DNA of 64,000 nucleotides from Planctomycetaceae bacterium (GTDB lineage Bacteria > Planctomycetota > Planctomycetia > Pirellulales > Pirellulaceae): the NCBI GenBank assembly GCA_012729315.1, contig JAAYDI010000063.1, forward strand, positions 1 to 64,000. Direction: 5' to 3'. The stretch's first letter is position 1. Each line of letters begins with the position of its first letter. Shown here one piece after another: positions 51,785-61,582 of the stretch. The position numbers were made by a program, and so were the translations under genes. The notes under the pieces are model-generated. The model ran no database searches, was not told the origin of the DNA, and worked only from the letters and a program-made list of their open reading frames with translations.

Positions 51785-54124
51785 CTAAGCCACGTCGCCG
51801 AAATGCGGGCCCCATTGGCGCGCCAGCTGGCGTCCCAGTTGCGTCAGCGCGCGCTCCTCGTCCTCGGAGAGCGGCGTGTATTGCTTCACCAGCTCGAGGT
51901 TCTGCCGCAACTGGTCTACATTGTGTACCCCCAGGTTCACCGTGCAAACCCCCGGCGTGCCCAACGCATACCGCACCGCGTTCGGAAGGTGCGCGACATC
52001 CATCTCGGGCGGCGCCTCGGGGTTCTCGTACGAACCGGCACTTCTGCGCGCGCCGCCAAACACCTTCATGGCTACGATGCCCACGTTGTGCTTGCGCGCG
52101 ACCGGCAACACCTTGTCTTCAAAGCCGTACGTGTGGCGGTCGACGAAATTGATGACCGCCAACAACACGTCCACTTCCCCTGTTTCCAGCAAGGGGACGC
52201 ATCTCTTGGGGCGGTTGTGCCCGGAAATGCCCAGGAAGCGGAACCGGCCCGCCTTCTTCTGCTTCACCAGCCAGTCGAATACGCCGCCTGGTTCCATCGC
52301 CTTCTCCACATCGTGATCGCCCGCGCTGTGATAGTAGACCAGATCAATCCAGTCCGTCTTGAGCAGCTCGAACGACTTGTCCAGCGATTTCTGCGCCTCG
52401 TCGACCGTGTCGGCCAGCACCTTGGTGGCCAGGAACACGTCTTTGCGCCGGGCGCCGAGCGCCATGCCAACCGATTCTTCGGCTTTCACGTAGGCAGGTG
52501 CCGTGTCGATCGAGGTGATCCCCAGATCGATCGCCAGATTCACAATCCGGGCGACCTCCGTCGTGGAGATCTTGGGGCACAGACTACAGGGTGCCGTGCC
52601 CAATGTCATCGTGGTGACAGACGCGCCCGTGCGCCCGAGCACCCGCCGTGACAAAGGTGTGGCCGAAGAGGATGCCGCCTGTACCGCCGTCTCCCGCGCG
52701 GCCGCCACCCGACCCACCGCGCCTGCGCCTACCAGCAAACCAGTGGTCATCAGGCCAGTCTGCAGGACAAATGCGCGCCGCGACACGGCAGCACGGGATT
52801 GACGCTCCTGGTTTGCGTGCGGCACATTGCCGAGCGTCCACGGTTCCCGCATCGGCCGGGACAGCAGAGCATTGGCCTCGTCATCGCCGGGGAAGACTTC
52901 CTGATCCGGATCCCAGGAGAGCCGGCGGCCGAGCTTGACCGCGATGTTGGCCAGGTGACAGATCGTCGACACCCGGTGCCCGATGTCGGCCGGGAAGTAC
53001 GGGTCCTGGCGGCTCTTGACGCAGTTGATGAAGTTGCGGTGCTCGCCCGCAGGATCGGTAAACAGGTGGAGCTCGTCAGGGCCGATGACCGAATTGAGAA
53101 TCTCGTCCGAACTGGCTTCGAGCTTGCCGCGCCAGCCGCGATTGCCGACCCAGCCGTCGGTGCCGATGAACTTGATGCTCGGATCACCCGGTTGGCACGT
53201 CATGACCACGCCGTTGGCATACGTGTAGGTGACATCGTAGTCTTTGATGGTGTCGTAGAGCCCGCCGTGCCAGAACGTCCCGGTGCCCTCCACCATGACC
53301 GGTCCGGTCCGTTCGGTGTCGTTGCCCCACTGCGCCGTATCAAACAGATGGGTGCCCCAATCGCAGATGATCCCGCCGGAGTAGCTGGAGACCCAGCGGA
53401 AGTTGAAGTGCACGCCGTCGGGGGTGTACGGCGCCGCCGGAGCGGGACCGAGCCACAGGTCCCAATCCAACTCCGGGGGCACGGGCTGCGGTGTCGCGTC
53501 ACCGGGCCGGTTGGGCAGCAGCGGCAGCAGGACTTCGATCCGCTGCAGCCTGCCGATGCGCCCGTTGCGGACCAGTTCCGCCATGCGGTGATAGACGGGC
53601 AGCGAGCGATCCTCGGTGCTGGTCTGGAACACCCGGTTGAGCTGCCGGACTGTCTGCACGAGGATCTTGCCCTCGCCGATCGTGTAGGTCGGCTTCTCGC
53701 ACTGCACGTCCTTGCCCGCCTGCATCGCCAGGACACTCATCAGCACGTGCCAATGGTCCGGTGTGGAGATCATGACCGCGTCGATGTCGTCGCGGGCCAG
53801 GATGTCGCGGAAGTCGCGGGTGGTGGCACAGTCCGCCGTGCCGTAGCGGGCGTCCACCTGCTGCTTCGCCTGTGCCATGTGGTTGCTGTCTACGTCGCAC
53901 ACGGCCCGCACGCGCGCGTCGGGCAACTCGAGGTAGGCGCGCAGATTCCAGCCGGTACCGTGGCTGCCGGTTCCGATGCAGCCGACCGTGATCGTGTCGC
54001 TGGGCGGCACGGCACCGCCGTATCCCAACACGGTGGACGGCACGAAATAGGGAGCCGACCACACGGCCCCGGCGGTGCCCAGCGTCCGGCGCAGGAAGGT
54101 GCGACGAGGCAGAGTACCGGTCAT
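51785..54124 (-). CDS. Gfo/Idh/MocA oxidoreductase fused to aldo/keto reductase with internal Tat signal
   Basis: One open frame of 779 residues. Residues 1-450: Tat signal LPRRTFLRRTLGTAGAV, ITVGCIGTGSHGTGWNLRAYL (NAD site), GKDVQCEKPTYT (EKP) and a C-terminus ending SRPMREPW, where such proteins usually stop. A linker of about 18 residues leads to SRRAFVLQTGLMTTGLLVGA, which is itself a twin-arginine signal. Residues about 500-775 are an aldo/keto reductase: LGRTGASVTTMTLGT, ITSIDTAPAY (Asp, Tyr), LATKV (Lys), LVYYHSAGD (His), GISGHNRP. No stop separates the two. A GTG at 52786 could start the second half alone. Either a gene fusion by stop-codon loss or a sequencing error. Confidence 0.82.
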   Translation of the reverse strand: MTGTLPRRTFLRRTLGTAGAVWSAPYFVPSTVLGYGGAVPPSDTITVGCIGTGSHGTGWNLRAYLELPDARVRAVCDVDSNHMAQAKQQVDARYGTADCATTRDFRDILARDDIDAVMISTPDHWHVLMSVLAMQAGKDVQCEKPTYTIGEGKILVQTVRQLNRVFQTSTEDRSLPVYHRMAELVRNGRIGRLQRIEVLLPLLPNRPGDATPQPVPPELDWDLWLGPAPAAPYTPDGVHFNFRWVSSYSGGIICDWGTHLFDTAQWGNDTERTGPVMVEGTGTFWHGGLYDTIKDYDVTYTYANGVVMTCQPGDPSIKFIGTDGWVGNRGWRGKLEASSDEILNSVIGPDELHLFTDPAGEHRNFINCVKSRQDPYFPADIGHRVSTICHLANIAVKLGRRLSWDPDQEVFPGDDEANALLSRPMREPWTLGNVPHANQERQSRAAVSRRAFVLQTGLMTTGLLVGAGAVGRVAAARETAVQAASSSATPLSRRVLGRTGASVTTMTLGTAPCSLCPKISTTEVARIVNLAIDLGITSIDTAPAYVKAEESVGMALGARRKDVFLATKVLADTVDEAQKSLDKSFELLKTDWIDLVYYHSAGDHDVEKAMEPGGVFDWLVKQKKAGRFRFLGISGHNRPKRCVPLLETGEVDVLLAVINFVDRHTYGFEDKVLPVARKHNVGIVAMKVFGGARRSAGSYENPEAPPEMDVAHLPNAVRYALGTPGVCTVNLGVHNVDQLRQNLELVKQYTPLSEDEERALTQLGRQLARQWGPHFGDVA

Positions 54125-54245
54125 GGCAAGTCCTTTCAAGCGAACGGGTGGACGGGATTGCCTGTGCGCCCCTTGACCGCCATCATACTCCGTGGTGGCG
54201 CGGACAACGAGAGCGGGCGGGGGTCGATACGGGGAGGGCACGGCA

Positions 54246-56807
54246 GTGACGGACGGCGCATCAGCCATGTCGGGCTCTGGTGTGACTCCCGCCGTGGAAC
54301 TGCTCTCGCCGGCAGGAGACTGGGACTGCGCGAAAGCGGCTGTTGCCAACGGCGCGGACGCCGTCTACTTCGGGCTCGACTCCGGTTTCAATGCGCGGGC
54401 GCGCGCGGCCAGCTTCGCGCTGGAGGAGCTCCCGGAACTGCTGGCGTTCCTGCACCAGCACGGCGTGGCCGGCTACGTCACGATCAATATCCTGGCGTTC
54501 TCCAGCGAACTGGAGTCGCTCGAGGCGACCGTGCGCAGGATCGCCGAGGCCGGTGCGGATGGCGTGCTGGTCCAGGATCTGGGGCTGGTCCGGGTCGTCC
54601 GGCAGGTGGCGCCCGAGTTGCCGATCCACGCCTCCACCCAGATGTCGCTCACCAGCGCGGAGTGCATCAACCAGGTCCAGCAGCTGGGCATTGAACGGGT
54701 GGTCCTGCCGCGCGAGCTCTCGATTCGCCAGATCGCGATGATCCACGCACGGACGACGGTCCAGTTGGAAGTCTTCGTGCATGGGGCATTGTGTGTGGCG
54801 TACAGCGGCCAGTGTCTGACCAGCGAGTCGCTCGGCGGCCGCAGCGCCAACCGCGGCCAGTGCGCGCAGGCCTGCCGGCTGCCGTACGCGCTGATCTGCG
54901 ATGGCCGCCAGGTCGACCTGGGGGATCGGCAGTACCTGCTCAGTCCGCAGGATCTGGCCGCCTATGCGCTGATTCCGGAGTTGATTGCGGCGGGGGCGGC
55001 CGCACTGAAGATCGAGGGACGACTCAAGACCCCCGAATACGTGGCCAACATCACGCGGCACTACCGGCGGGCGATCGATGCCGCCCGGTCCGGGACGCCG
55101 CTGGAATTCTCCCCGCAGCAGGTGGAGGAAATGGAGTTGTCCTTCTCGCGCGGGTTCTCCGTCGGCTGGCTGCGCGGGTGCGACCACAAGGCACTGGTGC
55201 CAGCCACCAACTCGGCCAAGCGGGGCGTGCTGGTGGGCACGGTGCGCGGCGCCCGCCGCGGGCGGGTCCGCGTCGATCTGCAGCGGTCGGTTAAAGCGGG
55301 GGACGGGCTGGTGTTCGAAGGTGACCGGGCAGCGGGCCGGGAGCAGGGTGGCCGCGTCTTCCAGGTGTGGCAGGCGGGGCAGCCGGTGGACGGGCCGGTT
55401 GCGTCGGGCCTGGCGGAATTCACATTTCACGGCCAGTCGGTGGATGCCCGCCAGTTGTGGCCGGGCCAGAAGGTCTGGAAGAATGACGATCCCGCACTCT
55501 CCCGCCGGCTGCGGAAGTCCTACGCCACGGGGAACCTGCCGCGACGTGCCGTGCCGCTTGCCGTCCATGTCGATGCGCGGGTGGGGCAGCCGCTGCAGGT
55601 GCGCGCGCAGGGGCCCGGGCTGGCCGCCGTTACCTGTTGCAGCTCCGACCCGCTGGCCGCCGCCACCAAACACCCGCTCACTGTCGATACGCTCCGCAAG
55701 CAGCTGGGGCGACTCGGAGGCAGCGGGTTCGCACTCGAACAGCTCACGGCGTCGATCGGTGGGGAGCCGATGGTTCCGCTGAGCGTCCTGGGCCAGCTGC
55801 GCCGCGATCTGGTGGCACAGCTCAACGCAGCCCGCACGGCCGCGCAGCGACCGCCCTGCCAGTTGAGCGCAGTGCCGGTGGTGCCACGGCTCCGGCGCGA
55901 CATCCAGGAACACGACAGGTCACGCCCGGCCGAGCCACCCGCCCTGCCCCAGCTGCTCGTGCTGTGCCGCTCGCTCGTTCAGGTGCAGACCGTGCTGGAA
56001 CTCGATGTGCCGCTTATATATGGCGAATTCCAGGATGCGCGCGCATGCCAGGAGGCTGTAGCGATCACGCGCGGCGGCCCGACGCGCCTCTACCTGGTCA
56101 CGCCGCGCATCCACAAGCCGGGAGAGTCCGGTATGTTCCAGACACTCGCACGCTACGAGCCCGACGGCATGCTCGTGCGGAACCTGGCCGGTCTGGAGTT
56201 CTTCACCAGCCGGCATGTGCCGTGCGTCACCGACTATTCGCTCAACGCCGCTAACGAGCTGACGGCCGCCTACCTGCAGCAACAGGGCGCGCAGCGCGTC
56301 ACCGTATCGTACGATCTGAACCGCGAACAGCTGGTCGATATGGCGCGCTGCGCCAACACCGACCGGCTGGAGGTGGTCATCCACCAGCACATGCCCATGT
56401 TCCACATGGAGCACTGTGTGTTCTGCGCGGTGCTGTCGCCCGGTACGAATCGCACGAACTGCGGCCGACCGTGTGACCAGCACGTGATTCAGCTGCGCGA
56501 CCGCGTGGGGAGCCGGCATCTGCTGGTGGCCGACGCCGGTTGCCGCAACACGCTGTTCAACGGCATGGCCCAGAGCGGTGCGGAGGCGGTGGAGCAGCTC
56601 TTGGGATTGGGCGTGCGGCAGTTTCGCGTCGAGTTCCTGCCCCAGGAGCTTCCAGGCGCAGTCCGCCGTTGTGTCCGTCTGTACCGCGAGCTGATCGATG
56701 GGCGCGTTTCCGGACGGGATGTCTGGACGACGCTTCGGGCCGCCAACCGGGCCGGGGTGACACGCGGCACGCTCGAACAGCGGCGTGATCCGCTGGCGAT
56801 TCTCTAG
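54246..56807 (+). CDS. U32-family peptidase-like protein with DUF3656 region
   Basis: An 853-residue protein of the U32 family (RlhA/TrhP-like). It begins VELLSPAGDWDCAKAAVANGADAVYFGL and has HASTQMSLTSAE, HGALCVAYSGQCLTS and GGRSANRGQCAQACRLPY with the conserved cysteines thought to bind an iron-sulfur cluster. A second Cys cluster, HCVFCAVLSPGTNRTNCGRPC, lies near residue 720. The long form resembles the E. coli RlhA group, which hydroxylates 23S rRNA. GTG 54246 is chosen because GGGGAGGG lies seven bases upstream; ATG 54267 has none. rdgB starts seven bases after its stop. Confidence 0.85.
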   Translation: MTDGASAMSGSGVTPAVELLSPAGDWDCAKAAVANGADAVYFGLDSGFNARARAASFALEELPELLAFLHQHGVAGYVTINILAFSSELESLEATVRRIAEAGADGVLVQDLGLVRVVRQVAPELPIHASTQMSLTSAECINQVQQLGIERVVLPRELSIRQIAMIHARTTVQLEVFVHGALCVAYSGQCLTSESLGGRSANRGQCAQACRLPYALICDGRQVDLGDRQYLLSPQDLAAYALIPELIAAGAAALKIEGRLKTPEYVANITRHYRRAIDAARSGTPLEFSPQQVEEMELSFSRGFSVGWLRGCDHKALVPATNSAKRGVLVGTVRGARRGRVRVDLQRSVKAGDGLVFEGDRAAGREQGGRVFQVWQAGQPVDGPVASGLAEFTFHGQSVDARQLWPGQKVWKNDDPALSRRLRKSYATGNLPRRAVPLAVHVDARVGQPLQVRAQGPGLAAVTCCSSDPLAAATKHPLTVDTLRKQLGRLGGSGFALEQLTASIGGEPMVPLSVLGQLRRDLVAQLNAARTAAQRPPCQLSAVPVVPRLRRDIQEHDRSRPAEPPALPQLLVLCRSLVQVQTVLELDVPLIYGEFQDARACQEAVAITRGGPTRLYLVTPRIHKPGESGMFQTLARYEPDGMLVRNLAGLEFFTSRHVPCVTDYSLNAANELTAAYLQQQGAQRVTVSYDLNREQLVDMARCANTDRLEVVIHQHMPMFHMEHCVFCAVLSPGTNRTNCGRPCDQHVIQLRDRVGSRHLLVADAGCRNTLFNGMAQSGAEAVEQLLGLGVRQFRVEFLPQELPGAVRRCVRLYRELIDGRVSGRDVWTTLRAANRAGVTRGTLEQRRDPLAIL

Positions 56808-56813
56808 TACGGG

Positions 56814-57428
56814 ATGCGGCGCATGGTTCCTTCTGCCGTCACGACGCTGGTGCTGGCGACCGGCAACCAACACAAGGCGCGCGAGCTGGCTGCGCTGCTG
56901 TCCCCGCTCCGCCTGCGACTCGTCTCCCTGGCCGACTTCCCGGCCGTCAGACCGGTCGTGGAACGTGGCACGACACCTGCAGACAACGCACGGCAGAAAG
57001 CGTGCGGCTACGCGCGGCAGCTCGCACAGTGGGTCCTGGCTGATGACACCGCGCTGCACGTCGATGCGCTCTGCGGCGCACCCGGTGTGCGGTCCGCACG
57101 GTACGCCGGACCACACGCCACGATGGCCGAAAACCGGGCGAAACTGCTGGCCGACCTCACCGACGTCCCGGACCCACACCGCACCGCACGTTTTGTCTGC
57201 CACCTGGCTGTGGCCAATCCCACCGGGCAGATTGTGGTCGAGGCGGCGGGGGTCTGCCCCGGCCATATCCGCCGCACCCCGGCCACCGGTGAGTATGGCT
57301 TCGGATACGACACGCTGTTCGAAGTCGCCGCATGCGGCCAGACACTCGCCGAACTCGCTCCAGATATGACGGCCGCCGTCGGGCATCGCGGGCACGCCAT
57401 GCGCGCCTTGTTGACCAGGTGGCGATGA
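56814..57428 (+). CDS. rdgB: non-canonical purine NTP pyrophosphatase (Ham1/RdgB family)
   Basis: A 204-residue house-cleaning enzyme that hydrolyses ITP, dITP and XTP. LVLATGNQHKARELAALL, VLADDTALHVDALCGAPGVRSARYAG and FGYDTLF match the family (usual ADDSGLEVDALxGxPGVxSARYAG and FGYDPxF). The late K/SHR motif reads VGHRGHAMRAL, so the Asn/Lys and Ser usually before HR are changed. Activity is likely but the deviations deserve note. ATG 56814 or 56823 could start. Confidence 0.82.
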   Translation: MRRMVPSAVTTLVLATGNQHKARELAALLSPLRLRLVSLADFPAVRPVVERGTTPADNARQKACGYARQLAQWVLADDTALHVDALCGAPGVRSARYAGPHATMAENRAKLLADLTDVPDPHRTARFVCHLAVANPTGQIVVEAAGVCPGHIRRTPATGEYGFGYDTLFEVAACGQTLAELAPDMTAAVGHRGHAMRALLTRWR

Positions 57429-57479
57429 CTGGAGATGAGAACGGGCGCGAGCCGGAGAGTGGGCCACTGACAAACAACA

Positions 57480-57512
57480 ACTCCGAGGTAGTCTCGATTG
57501 CCACCTCGGAGT
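57480..57512. terminator. 10-bp hairpin between rdgB and ferredoxin
   Basis: ACTCCGAGGT (57480-57489) pairs exactly with ACCTCGGAGT (57503-57512), 13-base loop. It lies between convergent genes; there is no clear T-run. Confidence 0.55.
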
Positions 57513-57575
57513 CGAAACACGGCTTAGCCAACATCCCACCAGCCGCGGCCGCACTGGCGGGACACAGCTGGCGGA

Positions 57576-57761
57576 CTACTCGATGATGATGGCCTCGCAC
57601 GGGCACCCGTCGGCGGCTTCCTGGCAGGCCTCTTCGTTCGCTTCGGGGACGGGGTTCACCTTGACCACGACAACGCCATCGCCCATCTCGAACACTTCGG
57701 GACAGGTGTCCACACAAACTTCACAACCTGTGCAGAGCGTCTCGTCGACTCGCACTTGCAT
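57576..57761 (-). CDS. small [4Fe-4S]-type ferredoxin
   Basis: A 61-residue acidic ferredoxin. MQVRVDETLCTGCEVCVDTCPEVFEM has the C-x2-C-x2-x3-C pattern of the first cluster and CPCEAI near residue 53-58 supplies the fourth cysteine; it resembles mono-cluster ferredoxins. AAAGGA is 9 bases upstream of ATG 57761. No partner gene is adjacent; electron acceptor unknown. Confidence 0.85.
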   Translation of the reverse strand: MQVRVDETLCTGCEVCVDTCPEVFEMGDGVVVVKVNPVPEANEEACQEAADGCPCEAIIIE

Positions 57762-57961
57762 CGGAACGTCCTTTCGATAGGAAGGGTAGTTGGATTTGAT
57801 TGTGCTGGTCGCCCCCGCAACCTTCAGTCGCTGGCGATGCGTTCAAGAATACACGCGCGGCTAACAGGGCAGAAGCCCCCTTCTGCGGAGTGGTCTATCG
57901 CATGGCATGGGTGGCCGCCGGGCGTCGTTAACTGATCTCCCAGCCGCTGCGATAGGATTCT
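57762..57961. other. spacer with weak repeat match
   Basis: Holds the 9-base match (57858-57866, minus) to the dispersed repeat. I see no gene. Confidence 0.4.
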
Positions 57962-59422
57962 TTAGTCCGTAGGGGCCGGCGGGTCGACGGGTTCCGAGGC
58001 GGCGGACGCGCGATCCGGCGGCAGGACGCGCTGCAATGCCGCCCGGATCCGCTGTTCCGAACTGGGGCCGACCCATTGCCAGTCGTCGTAAAACCCGTCC
58101 TGGAACGCCGCGTCGGTCGCGACGTAGCCAGGCCAGCACTCGCCGAACCCGATCGACATCACGAACGCATCGGGACGCATCTGCTGCGCCATCAACTGCA
58201 GACCGACGAACGACTCGCCCGGGAAGAGCACGATTTGGGCGGGGCCCAGGTCCAGGCACGGGAAGTCGATCGGCTGTCCCGCCGCCACCCGCTGCCGGCT
58301 TGACAGCCCCATCGCGGCCAGAATGCGCTGCTCCACCGTGCGGCTGGTGTCGTCAAGCGCCGCGCGGAGTGCCTCTTCCGTCAGACTCGGATCGGGGTGG
58401 AATTCCAGTTGCAGCTCGGTGTTGCGCAGCACACTCTGGGTCAGCGGCGTGCGGCGCGTGTTTTCCCAGGCGGCAACCATCGCCCGGTACATCCGGTCGA
58501 CCAGCGCGTGGCGGTCGTCAAGCGAGCCGGTGTTGAACTTGCCGGCGGTCACATCGCCGCTGCACCCGCTCACATAGATCTGCGCGATGGATGGATCATC
58601 GCGTTGCCGGCGTTCGCGCGCCAGGCCGACGAAGTCCGAGGTGACTTCGCCGCGCCCGTAGAAACTCATCGGATGCGTCGCATAGGCGTGCAGTGCCAGG
58701 AGCGGCACGTCACCGTCCCAGAAGGAGATCGTTTTCAGCCAGGGGTCAATCAGCCCTTCAGGCTGTTCGCGGCAGAAGGGGTCGCCGCCGCTACTGCTGC
58801 CCCGGCCGAACGTCACGCGGCCGTCCGGGTACACCACGCGGCGATTCGAGGCCACCGAGTCGACGCGCGCCTGGCCAAGTCCCAGGTGAGTGACGCGTCG
58901 CGCACCGGACAAGCTCTCCCGGAGCGCCGCGGCCACCCGCCGCACCGCGTCGTCATGAAACGCCTCATCATACAGCTCGCCGGGCAAGCCGGCGTCCGCC
59001 AGCAGCCGCGCGGCACCGGCATCGGTCACCGGCGCGTCGTGCTGGTGGACCGAACAGACCAGGACGCACTGACGCGTCGTGCCCGCCGCTGCCGCCAATG
59101 CGTCTCGCCACTGGTCATACGCACCGTTGCGGATCTCGCACCAGTCCACCGCGCACAACACGATCGGCCGCTCGCCCCCTTGCAACACGAAGCCGTGCGC
59201 GTAGAGCGGGTCGACAATCTTCACCGACTTCGTCGGCAGAATGCCCATGCAGCGATGCTGCAGCGGGATCGTCACGTCAACGGAGAATACCGCCAGCGAG
59301 AAATCCGCCGCCAGCACCGCCGGGGCGGACGCCGCGGACCAGATTCCTGCCACTCCGGCCACGACCCACAACAGACCAGCCCATACGCGATGCCATACAC
59401 GACGCCGATTGATCGACAACAT
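57962..59422 (-). CDS. neutral/alkaline ceramidase-like exported protein (paralogue 2)
   Basis: A 486-residue protein with a signal/anchor helix (VWAGLLWVVAGVAGIWSA). Blocks of the ceramidase-like fold: FSVDVTIPLQHRCMG, VLCAVDWCEIRNGAYDQW, VCSVHQHDAPVTDAG (ligand His), LHAYATHPMSFYGRGEVTSDFVGLAR and VSGCSGDVTAGKFNTG. It shares the same order with the protein at 50278 but is distant in sequence, so this is a paralogous family rather than a recent duplicate. ATG 59422 has AAAGG upstream. Substrate unknown. Confidence 0.75.
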   Translation of the reverse strand: MLSINRRRVWHRVWAGLLWVVAGVAGIWSAASAPAVLAADFSLAVFSVDVTIPLQHRCMGILPTKSVKIVDPLYAHGFVLQGGERPIVLCAVDWCEIRNGAYDQWRDALAAAAGTTRQCVLVCSVHQHDAPVTDAGAARLLADAGLPGELYDEAFHDDAVRRVAAALRESLSGARRVTHLGLGQARVDSVASNRRVVYPDGRVTFGRGSSSGGDPFCREQPEGLIDPWLKTISFWDGDVPLLALHAYATHPMSFYGRGEVTSDFVGLARERRQRDDPSIAQIYVSGCSGDVTAGKFNTGSLDDRHALVDRMYRAMVAAWENTRRTPLTQSVLRNTELQLEFHPDPSLTEEALRAALDDTSRTVEQRILAAMGLSSRQRVAAGQPIDFPCLDLGPAQIVLFPGESFVGLQLMAQQMRPDAFVMSIGFGECWPGYVATDAAFQDGFYDDWQWVGPSSEQRIRAALQRVLPPDRASAASEPVDPPAPTD

Positions 59423-59677
59423 CAGTACACCTTTCCGCCCCGCACCCGCACACCTACCCCCCAACACAGAACACCACACACCAGACACACTCACCGGCTC
59501 AGATCCGAGCCGCCCCGCCGCACACCACGGCCGGCACCGCCAGTATAACCGCTCCACCGCCAGAGCTGTGCCAGGGGGCGGGAAGAAACAGTCGGCGTTG
59601 CCTGGACGTACTGCGGGGTCCGACTGCCGCCGCGCAAGGATAGCTGGCGCCTGCCGACTACTGGAAACCGCTGGAAA

Positions 59678-60886
59678 CTACTGGAAGAAGTATCCGGGCA
59701 GTTGCGCGGTGTGCTGCATGGGGGCCGATTCGTAGACGTGGAACTCCGCCCAGACTGGGAAATGGTCCGAGACTTCGAGTGCCTGGTCCATGGTCAAACG
59801 GAATACGGACTGGACGTCCACTACCCCCCACCGCCCGGTGAACTCGGACGTTGCAAAACGGTTGAACAGGATGTTGTCGTAAGTCTTCGTCTTCCGGGTG
59901 TTGGTCGTGATGCCGCTGACGACCCAGGTAATGCCGGGCAGCTGGCCCAGGAGGCCAAGCTGGTGCTCGTTGGCATTGAGATCGCCCAGCAGGATTACGT
60001 CGTCTTCGTCCGCTCGCGCCGCCTGCATCACCTGGAACACGCCCGCCAGCACGTCGACTTCGGAGGCCACCTCGTCCGGATCGGTGTGGATGTTCACCAG
60101 CCAGAAGGAGAATGGAAGGCCGGCACCGCTGCTCCGCGTGCGGAACCGTGCGACGAGTGGTTCGCGATGCAGCATGTCCGCGGGATCCGACATGCTGGCG
60201 ACCGACGAGCGATCCACTTCGATCCGCTGCGTGTCGTATACAAAGGCGTACTGTTCGGTGCTGATCGTGCGGCCCACCCGCGGGCCGATGACATAGTCGT
60301 AGCGGCTGCCATCGGCGTTGACCACGGCCAGGAAAGTCGGCATGAGTTGATCGTCCTGCGTGCGGATCTCCTGAATCGCAACAATGTCGAAGTGCCGCAC
60401 GACCTGCGCGAGCGTCTCGACCACCCAGGGCTTTCCCATCTTGGTTGTGCCGAATACCTCAATGTTGTAGCTGGCAATGCGGATCGTCTGGGCAGACTTC
60501 GCCACGCGCGCCGCGGACGTCGCGCCGGGGTAGGTGGGCACCTGCGCGCCGGGAACGGTGGGCACCTGGTAGCCGGCTCCCGAAGTGGCGTGAACCGCCG
60601 CCTGATGCTCGCGCAGTTTCTTCTTGAGGAATCCCAGCTTGCCCTGCCAGGCCTCGTCCGGCGCCAAGTCAATGACTTTGTTGACCCGCTCGTCACTCAG
60701 GATCTCGTTGACGGTCTTGTTGCCCAGCACTTGCTGGATCAGTGGTCCCACCAAGGGCATGCCGGGGATAATCCAGCCGGCGATGCTGCTACCCGTGACC
60801 ACCGTCCAGACAATCCAGATGACACGCGACAGGACGACGGAACGCGCCCCTTTACGGCGGGTGGATGTCGACCGTCTGCGTGTCAT
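59678..60886 (-). CDS. endonuclease/exonuclease/phosphatase-family protein with N-terminal membrane anchor
   Basis: A 402-residue protein. The first 15 residues are basic (RRRSTSTRRKGAR), followed by one helix (VIWIVWTVVTGSSIAGWIIPG) and a proline-rich linker. The DNase I-like core has all catalytic pieces: IASYNIEVFG, FDIVAIQEIR, FWLVNIHTDPDE, VILLGDLNANE and VSDHFPVWAEF. The layout suggests a surface- or periplasm-exposed nuclease or phosphoesterase. GGGAGG precedes ATG 60886; it follows the HEAT gene by 26 bases. Confidence 0.82.
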   Translation of the reverse strand: MTRRRSTSTRRKGARSVVLSRVIWIVWTVVTGSSIAGWIIPGMPLVGPLIQQVLGNKTVNEILSDERVNKVIDLAPDEAWQGKLGFLKKKLREHQAAVHATSGAGYQVPTVPGAQVPTYPGATSAARVAKSAQTIRIASYNIEVFGTTKMGKPWVVETLAQVVRHFDIVAIQEIRTQDDQLMPTFLAVVNADGSRYDYVIGPRVGRTISTEQYAFVYDTQRIEVDRSSVASMSDPADMLHREPLVARFRTRSSGAGLPFSFWLVNIHTDPDEVASEVDVLAGVFQVMQAARADEDDVILLGDLNANEHQLGLLGQLPGITWVVSGITTNTRKTKTYDNILFNRFATSEFTGRWGVVDVQSVFRLTMDQALEVSDHFPVWAEFHVYESAPMQHTAQLPGYFFQ

Positions 60887-60912
60887 GCGGGCCTCCCTGC
60901 CCTGCCGTTCCA

Positions 60913-61440
60913 TCAGCCGCACGCATGCGTCCTCGAGTGGAAGTCAGAGGCTGTCCTGTCATTGTCCAGGGATTCCGCCGCCAGCCGCGCCAGGCGGGGA
61001 TCGCCGCTGCTCTTGACCCGCTCCAATGCCGCGATCGTCGCGGCACTCTGGTCCCGAATCCGGCCCAGTGCCCATGCCGCCCGCTGACGCACGGCCGGAT
61101 GCGGCGACGTCTCGAGAACCGAAACCAGCGCCGGAGCGGCCGCGAACGCCTCGGGCCCCGCCCGCCCGAGAAGCGTCACCGCCCAGTAGGCAACCAGTTC
61201 CTGCGCAGCGGCCGCCAGGCTACAGAGCGGCTCGAGGGAGCTCGCCGGCGGCGGACCCAATTCCTCCAGCGCGGCAACCGCCCACTCCCGGACCACTTCT
61301 TCTTCATCCCCACACGCCCGCACCAGCTCCACCGCCACGCACGCAGCGTCTCCGCACCGCCCCAGCCGCTCGGCAGCTTGAGCGCGCACGCTGGCTTGCT
61401 TATCCTGCAACTGCCGTGCTAGCACTGTCACGTCGGACAT
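60913..61440 (-). CDS. small HEAT-repeat protein
   Basis: A 175-residue cytoplasmic protein made of about five HEAT/PBS-type repeats (KQASVRAQAAERLGRCGD, EVVREWAVAALEELG, AAQELVAYWAVTLLGRAG, HPAVRQRAAWALGRI, GDPRLARLAAESL). These bind other proteins; the partner is unknown. It is upstream of and probably co-transcribed with the nuclease-like gene. ATG 61440 has AAGGG upstream. Confidence 0.75.
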   Translation of the reverse strand: MSDVTVLARQLQDKQASVRAQAAERLGRCGDAACVAVELVRACGDEEEVVREWAVAALEELGPPPASSLEPLCSLAAAAQELVAYWAVTLLGRAGPEAFAAAPALVSVLETSPHPAVRQRAAWALGRIRDQSAATIAALERVKSSGDPRLARLAAESLDNDRTASDFHSRTHACG

Positions 61441-61582
61441 GTGTTGGCCCTTGAGGTCCTGATCGATACTCCCGCCAACTTGAGGCCCCAGGGGAATAGT
61501 CAATCCGCGACAAACAGGCAAGATCAGTTTGTCTGGATTCTCGGGGCTCCTCGAGGCCTGCGGACGAAGAGGAGAATGCCTG

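Noticed and set aside
54192-54266. Longer N-terminus for the U32 protein from 54192
   Set aside because: The GTG at 54246 has a strong ribosome site; the upstream 18 residues are unconserved and Arg/Gly-rich.
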